Below are positions 6,001 to 8,798 of a stretch of 8,798 bases of DNA, piece after piece. The position numbers and the translations under genes were made by a program. Source of the DNA: Fibrobacterota bacterium (lineage in GTDB: Bacteria; Fibrobacterota; Chitinivibrionia; Chitinivibrionales; JANQEN01); NCBI GenBank assembly GCA_030619215.1, contig JAUXBV010000100.1:1-8798 (forward strand), read 5' to 3'. Numbering within the stretch: the stretch's first letter is position 1; each line of letters begins with the position of its first letter. The notes beneath the pieces are model-generated. The model worked only from the letters and a program-made list of their open reading frames with translations. It ran no database searches and had not been told where the DNA came from.

Positions 6001-6726
6001 GTGAACTCGTATTTTAAAATTATAATGCTCTTATCAGTCTTTGCGCTTCAATATTCCTGCAGTTCCCAGAATGAAGGAAGTAAAAAGGATTCAAAACCGG
6101 ACATGTCCACAGAGACCGCGAAATTCAGTTATGCAATAGGGCTTGAAATCGGAGCGTCACTGAAAAATATTAACGAAGATGCAGAACTTGACCTTGATAT
6201 ATTAGTCCGTGGCATTGAAGATCATCTTAATGATAAAGAACCGCTGGTCTCTCAGGAAGAAGCAGACGAGGTTAAAAAAGCAGTGTTTACCAACCTTCAA
6301 TCGGTGCAGGCAGAAAAAAAGAAAGGAGCGGCAGATAAAAACATTAAAGACGAAGAAGAGTTCCTTTTGAAAAACAAAACGAAACAGGATGTTACCACTA
6401 CTGAAAGCGGCCTGCAATATAAAATCCTACGCGAAGGAACCGGCAGCTCACCAAGTGCAACTGATAAAGTCTCTGTAAATTACAAAGGCTCCTTGCTTGA
6501 CGGCACTGAATTCGACAGCTCGTACAAACGCGGCCAGCCGTCAACATTTAATGTAAACCAGGTGATCAAGGGCTGGTCTGAAGGCTTGCAGCTTATGAAA
6601 GTGGGCGGTAAATACAAGCTGTACATCCCTTCAAAGCTGGGTTACGGAGAGCGCGGAGCCGGTGATAAAATCGGCCCCAATGCAATGCTTATCTTTGAAG
6701 TGGAGCTTATGAGTATCGAGAAGTAG
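6001..6726 (+). CDS. Mip/FkpA-type FKBP peptidyl-prolyl isomerase lipoprotein
   Basis: This 241-residue protein starts with GTG, set by AAGGAG at 5989-5994, 6 bases upstream. The signal region (residues 1-19) is hydrophobic and ends in QYSC; Cys20 followed by SSQNEG fits a lipoprotein anchored in the envelope, although -3 Gln is unusual. Residues about 38-130 match the helical FKBP_N dimerisation domain of Mip and FkpA (FSYAIGLEIGASL), including a charged lysine/glutamate-rich helix. Residues about 135-241 are the FKBP catalytic domain: VNYKGSLLDGTEFDSSY, QVIKGWSEGL with the pocket tryptophan, and YGERGAG. Known relatives fold proteins in the periplasm as V-shaped dimers. It is the probable second gene of a transcript with the SlyD-like FKBP, giving one cytoplasmic and one envelope isomerase. 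It ends with TAG. Confidence 0.93.
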   Translation: MNSYFKIIMLLSVFALQYSCSSQNEGSKKDSKPDMSTETAKFSYAIGLEIGASLKNINEDAELDLDILVRGIEDHLNDKEPLVSQEEADEVKKAVFTNLQSVQAEKKKGAADKNIKDEEEFLLKNKTKQDVTTTESGLQYKILREGTGSSPSATDKVSVNYKGSLLDGTEFDSSYKRGQPSTFNVNQVIKGWSEGLQLMKVGGKYKLYIPSKLGYGERGAGDKIGPNAMLIFEVELMSIEK

Positions 6727-6771
6727 AAACAATAATTAGTTTTACATATCTTTGCATATTTCTAAATATTT

Positions 6772-6796
6772 ACAGCGTTTACCCGTTGTTTTTTTT
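6772..6796 (+). terminator. Candidate intrinsic terminator after the FKBP pair
   Basis: ACAGCG (6772-6777) pairs with CGTTGT (6784-6789), including one G-U pair, around a 6-base loop and leads into T6789-T6796. It lies 46 bases after the FKBP lipoprotein stop. The stem is short, so efficiency is uncertain. A second weak stem, AGGG/CCCT (6822-6837), also runs into a T-tract (6839-6846) and could act as a backup. Confidence 0.45.
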
Positions 6797-6896
6797 CACT
6801 CCTCATTTATTTCTTTCCTACAGGGGCAAGTTTCCCTATTTTTTTTCAATATAGAAAAAAGACGTTAATAAAATCAAAATAATACTTTTTTTGCAA

Positions 6897-6926
6897 TTTA
6901 CATTTTAATAACTATTTAATTATATT
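6897..6926 (+). promoter_or_regulatory. Candidate promoter for the radical SAM operon
   Basis: TTTACA (6897-6902) and TATATT (6921-6926) each match the sigma-70 consensus at 5 of 6 positions with an 18-base spacer. The start would be near 6933, about 47 bases before the ATG at 6980, and after the proposed terminator. Position and spacing are good; the high A+T content is a caution. Confidence 0.4.
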
Positions 6927-6979
6927 ACTGTTATGAGTAAATTTTAGAGTTCTGATCACTAACTATAATTAAGGAAATT

Positions 6980-7381
6980 ATGGATAAAAAAATTGGCAAG
7001 ACTAATATCAAGTTTGGATGGTGTTGGTTATTTATTGGAATTCTGGAAGCGATGTGGATAGGTCTGTTTGCATTTCAAGAAGACTGGTTAGGTGGCTATA
7101 CCAGCTTGGCAAGAAGATTCCTCAGACTCTCCCACATAGCTTTTATTGCTTTGTCGCTCACAAATATTCTTTATGGATTATATATTGATTCTATTAATTT
7201 ACCGCAGAAGGCTAAAAAAACAGGCTCATATACGATGATAATTGCTGCTGTTTTTATGCCCTCTCTGTGTTTGCTCTCTATAGTCAATACGTTGTTTCAA
7301 AGTTTCTTCTTCATTCCGGCGGTATCATTTGCAGTAGCAATTTTTATAATGGCTTTGGGTCAACTTAAAAGAGATCAATAA
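6980..7381 (+). CDS. Small four-helix integral membrane protein, unknown function
   Basis: I do not recognise the family of this 133-residue protein. Four hydrophobic segments are visible: about residues 12-32, 49-69, 83-103 and 107-127. A charged loop lies between helices 1 and 2 (FQEDWLGGY, then RRFLRLSH) and a lysine-rich loop between 2 and 3 (QKAKK). Polar residues inside the helices (E23, H52, N62) could bind a ligand or cofactor; this is inference only. The start is supported by AAGGA at 6971-6975. Its TAA overlaps the ATG of the radical SAM gene by one base (TAATG, 7379-7383), a typical sign of translational coupling. It probably works with that enzyme, perhaps holding it or its substrate at the membrane. 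That both are expressed together is well supported; the function is not known. Confidence 0.82.
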   Translation: MDKKIGKTNIKFGWCWLFIGILEAMWIGLFAFQEDWLGGYTSLARRFLRLSHIAFIALSLTNILYGLYIDSINLPQKAKKTGSYTMIIAAVFMPSLCLLSIVNTLFQSFFFIPAVSFAVAIFIMALGQLKRDQ

Positions 7382-8676
7382 TGAAAATTGCACTTATTTC
7401 ACCAAAAGCGCCTTTTTTAAGCAGTAATCCTGAATTTCAAAGCTTTTTTACCCAATCACCCCAGATGGAGTTCTACCGGCAATATTGGTCTGGATTAGGA
7501 TCAGGCCTCCTTGTTTTAGGTGCATTGACACCAGACGATGTTAAGGTCGAATTATTTGATGAAAACATTGAACATATTGATTTTAGCGGCGAATATGACC
7601 TGGTTGCAATTTCAATGATGACTCAACAGGCTTCCCGGGGTTATGATATTGCCAGAAAATTTCGTGAACGCAAAAGTAAAGTTGTACTGGGTGGAATTCA
7701 CCCGACGGTTCTTCCTGAAGAAGCAAAACAGTATGCTGATAGTATTGTTGTTGGCGAAGCTGAAAATGTGTGGGAGGAATTATTAAATGATTTTCATCAT
7801 AATCGATTACGTCAGGTGTATACTTCACATCAGGAAGTTGATCTTCGCAAATCCCCTATCCCCCGATATGAATTATTAGAAAATAAATCGTACAAAATGG
7901 TTTGGGTTCAAGCTACGCGTGGATGCCCTCATGATTGTAAATTCTGCTGTGCCTCGAAAGTTTATGGTAATAAGTATCGCCATAAATCAACCGGTCAGGT
8001 TATTGAGGAGATTAAAAAAATAAATGAAATAGAACGGCATGCCCTTATCGGCTTTGCGGATGATAATTTATTTTGTGATAGAAAATATTCCCAAGAGTTA
8101 CTAAAGCAGGTGTCCAATCTGAAAATACGATGGATCGGACAATCAGATATAAGGATTTCGAATGATAAACACTTGCTTAAACACATTAAAAAAAGTGGGT
8201 GTGTTGCTCTGCTGATAGGGTTGGAAAGCCTATGTGAGGAAAATCTAAGAGGTCTTGATTCGTCAGATTGGAAGTTGAACCAATCAAAAAACTATGCCGA
8301 GAGTATTCAGATTATCCAAAGTATTGGAATAGGAGCTATTGGTACATTTATCGTTGGCTTCGACCATGATGAAAGCACGGTTTTTGATGAGTTGGCTGAA
8401 TTTATTATAGATAATCGTTTAGTGGGAGCACAAATTGCTGCACTAACACCTTTTCCTCGCACGAAGATTAGAGAACAGTTTTTAGAGGAAGGAAAAATAA
8501 TGGATACTCCCTGGAGTAATTATACCCTCTATAATGTAAACATTAAGCCAAAACGAATGAATGTACAGGAGCTGGAACGAGGAATCCTATATACATTTAA
8601 GAGGGTATATTCTGAGAAAGTTGCACGTGAAAAAACAAAATATTTTAAAAATATCTTTTCTCAACTAGTTAAATAA
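7381..8676 (+). CDS. B12-binding-type radical SAM protein
   Basis: This 431-residue cytoplasmic protein has an N-terminal cobalamin-binding-like Rossmann region (about residues 30-140) with LTPDDVKVELFDE, DLVAISMMTQQ and VVLGGIHPTVLPEE (about 101-114). The DxHxxG motif that ligates cobalt in classic B12 proteins is not evident; many B12-type radical SAM enzymes lack it. The radical SAM core follows. C182-x-x-x-C186-x-x-C189 would hold the [4Fe-4S] cluster that cleaves S-adenosylmethionine, with an extra Cys190 beside it. GFADDNLF and LLIGLESL are typical later core strands. The C-terminal part (TPFPRTKIREQF, then a helical end) resembles members annotated with DUF4070. Such enzymes methylate, cyclise or rearrange unreactive carbons, but the substrate cannot be deduced. 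It is coupled to the membrane gene before it and closely followed by a further gene. Assignment to the superfamily is firm. Confidence 0.93.
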   Translation: MKIALISPKAPFLSSNPEFQSFFTQSPQMEFYRQYWSGLGSGLLVLGALTPDDVKVELFDENIEHIDFSGEYDLVAISMMTQQASRGYDIARKFRERKSKVVLGGIHPTVLPEEAKQYADSIVVGEAENVWEELLNDFHHNRLRQVYTSHQEVDLRKSPIPRYELLENKSYKMVWVQATRGCPHDCKFCCASKVYGNKYRHKSTGQVIEEIKKINEIERHALIGFADDNLFCDRKYSQELLKQVSNLKIRWIGQSDIRISNDKHLLKHIKKSGCVALLIGLESLCEENLRGLDSSDWKLNQSKNYAESIQIIQSIGIGAIGTFIVGFDHDESTVFDELAEFIIDNRLVGAQIAALTPFPRTKIREQFLEEGKIMDTPWSNYTLYNVNIKPKRMNVQELERGILYTFKRVYSEKVAREKTKYFKNIFSQLVK

Positions 8677-8690
8677 TATTATCACACAAT

Positions 8691-8694
8691 GGAG
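8691..8694 (+). promoter_or_regulatory. Ribosome binding site favouring a TTG start at 8701
   Basis: GGAG lies 6 bases before TTG 8701. An in-frame ATG at 8689-8691 overlaps this site and has no Shine-Dalgarno sequence of its own. The TTG start is therefore preferred, though the ATG would add only four residues (MENT). Confidence 0.5.
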
Positions 8695-8700
8695 AATACG

Positions 8701-8798
8701 TTGAAAGTTGGATTAATGGCATTAAGTGGTGTAAGAGTACGAAATGAAAAACTCGCAAAGCTGGGAGTTACCTTACCTCAGTTTGTATCGCGTGGTAA
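8701..8798 (+). CDS. Start of a third operon gene, possibly a second radical SAM protein (partial)
   Basis: Only about 32 codons are inside the window. From TTG 8701 the protein begins KVGLMALSGVRVRNEKLAKL, then GVTLPQFVSRG, and runs off the edge with the frame open. The hydrophobic first strand followed by a longer loop resembles the start of other B12-binding radical SAM proteins, as I recall the family, but no diagnostic motif has been reached. It begins 24 bases after the radical SAM stop on the same strand, which indicates a shared transcript. An in-frame ATG at 8689 is the alternative start. That it is a gene is likely; the product is tentative. Confidence 0.6.
   Translation, partial: MKVGLMALSGVRVRNEKLAKLGVTLPQFVSRG

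Noticed and set aside
6964..6969. Perfect TATAAT just before the membrane protein gene
   Set aside because: It ends one base before the AAGGA ribosome site, so the start point would fall at or inside the beginning of the coding region.

Overview
The window reads as chromosomal DNA of a moderately AT-rich, Gram-negative-type bacterium. The signs are lipoprotein-like N-termini on exported enzymes, Shine-Dalgarno sequences of the GGAG type, and standard-code stops. TAG ends three genes that are otherwise intact. The mix of an archaemetzincin, an M14 metallopeptidase lipoprotein, an RRM protein with a glycine-rich tail, FKBP isomerases and B12-binding-type radical SAM proteins would fit a Planctomycetota (for example anammox) or Bacteroidota-like lineage. 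That placement is inference; no marker gene here settles it.

Layout. (1) 1-113: a long hairpin at 4-41, then leader. (2) 114-641: a DUF1648-type membrane protein gene cut by one in-frame TAG, with the reading frame intact on both sides. (3) 681-1679: a membrane-anchored archaemetzincin (peptidase M54) with complete zinc motifs. (4) 1726-2397: a very AT-rich orphan gene with a signal or anchor helix. It is bracketed by GGGACAGT/ACTGTCCC-type repeats; the right side carries a perfect hairpin and a second, degenerate inverted copy (REPIN-like, 2483-2567). (5) 2621-4417, minus strand: an M14 carboxypeptidase-family lipoprotein. (6) 4418-4976: a 559-base divergent gap with several small dyads and no gene. 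(7) 4977-5315 RRM protein, 5505-5936 SlyD-like FKBP, 6001-6726 Mip/FkpA-type FKBP lipoprotein: an RNA-binding and protein-folding group. (8) 6980-7381 four-helix membrane protein, overlapping by one base the 7381-8676 B12-binding-type radical SAM protein, followed 24 bases later by the start of another protein that runs off the window.

How the genes fit together. The two FKBPs are probably cotranscribed and would serve the cytoplasm (SlyD-like) and the cell envelope (lipoprotein FKBP). The last three genes form a tight operon and are the best candidate for an uncharacterised pathway, probably modification of a lipid or other membrane-associated substrate; the product cannot be deduced from this sequence. 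The left half looks like accessory DNA: a broken gene, an AT-rich orphan and repeats. I found no CRISPR array, tRNA, rRNA, transposase gene or phage gene.
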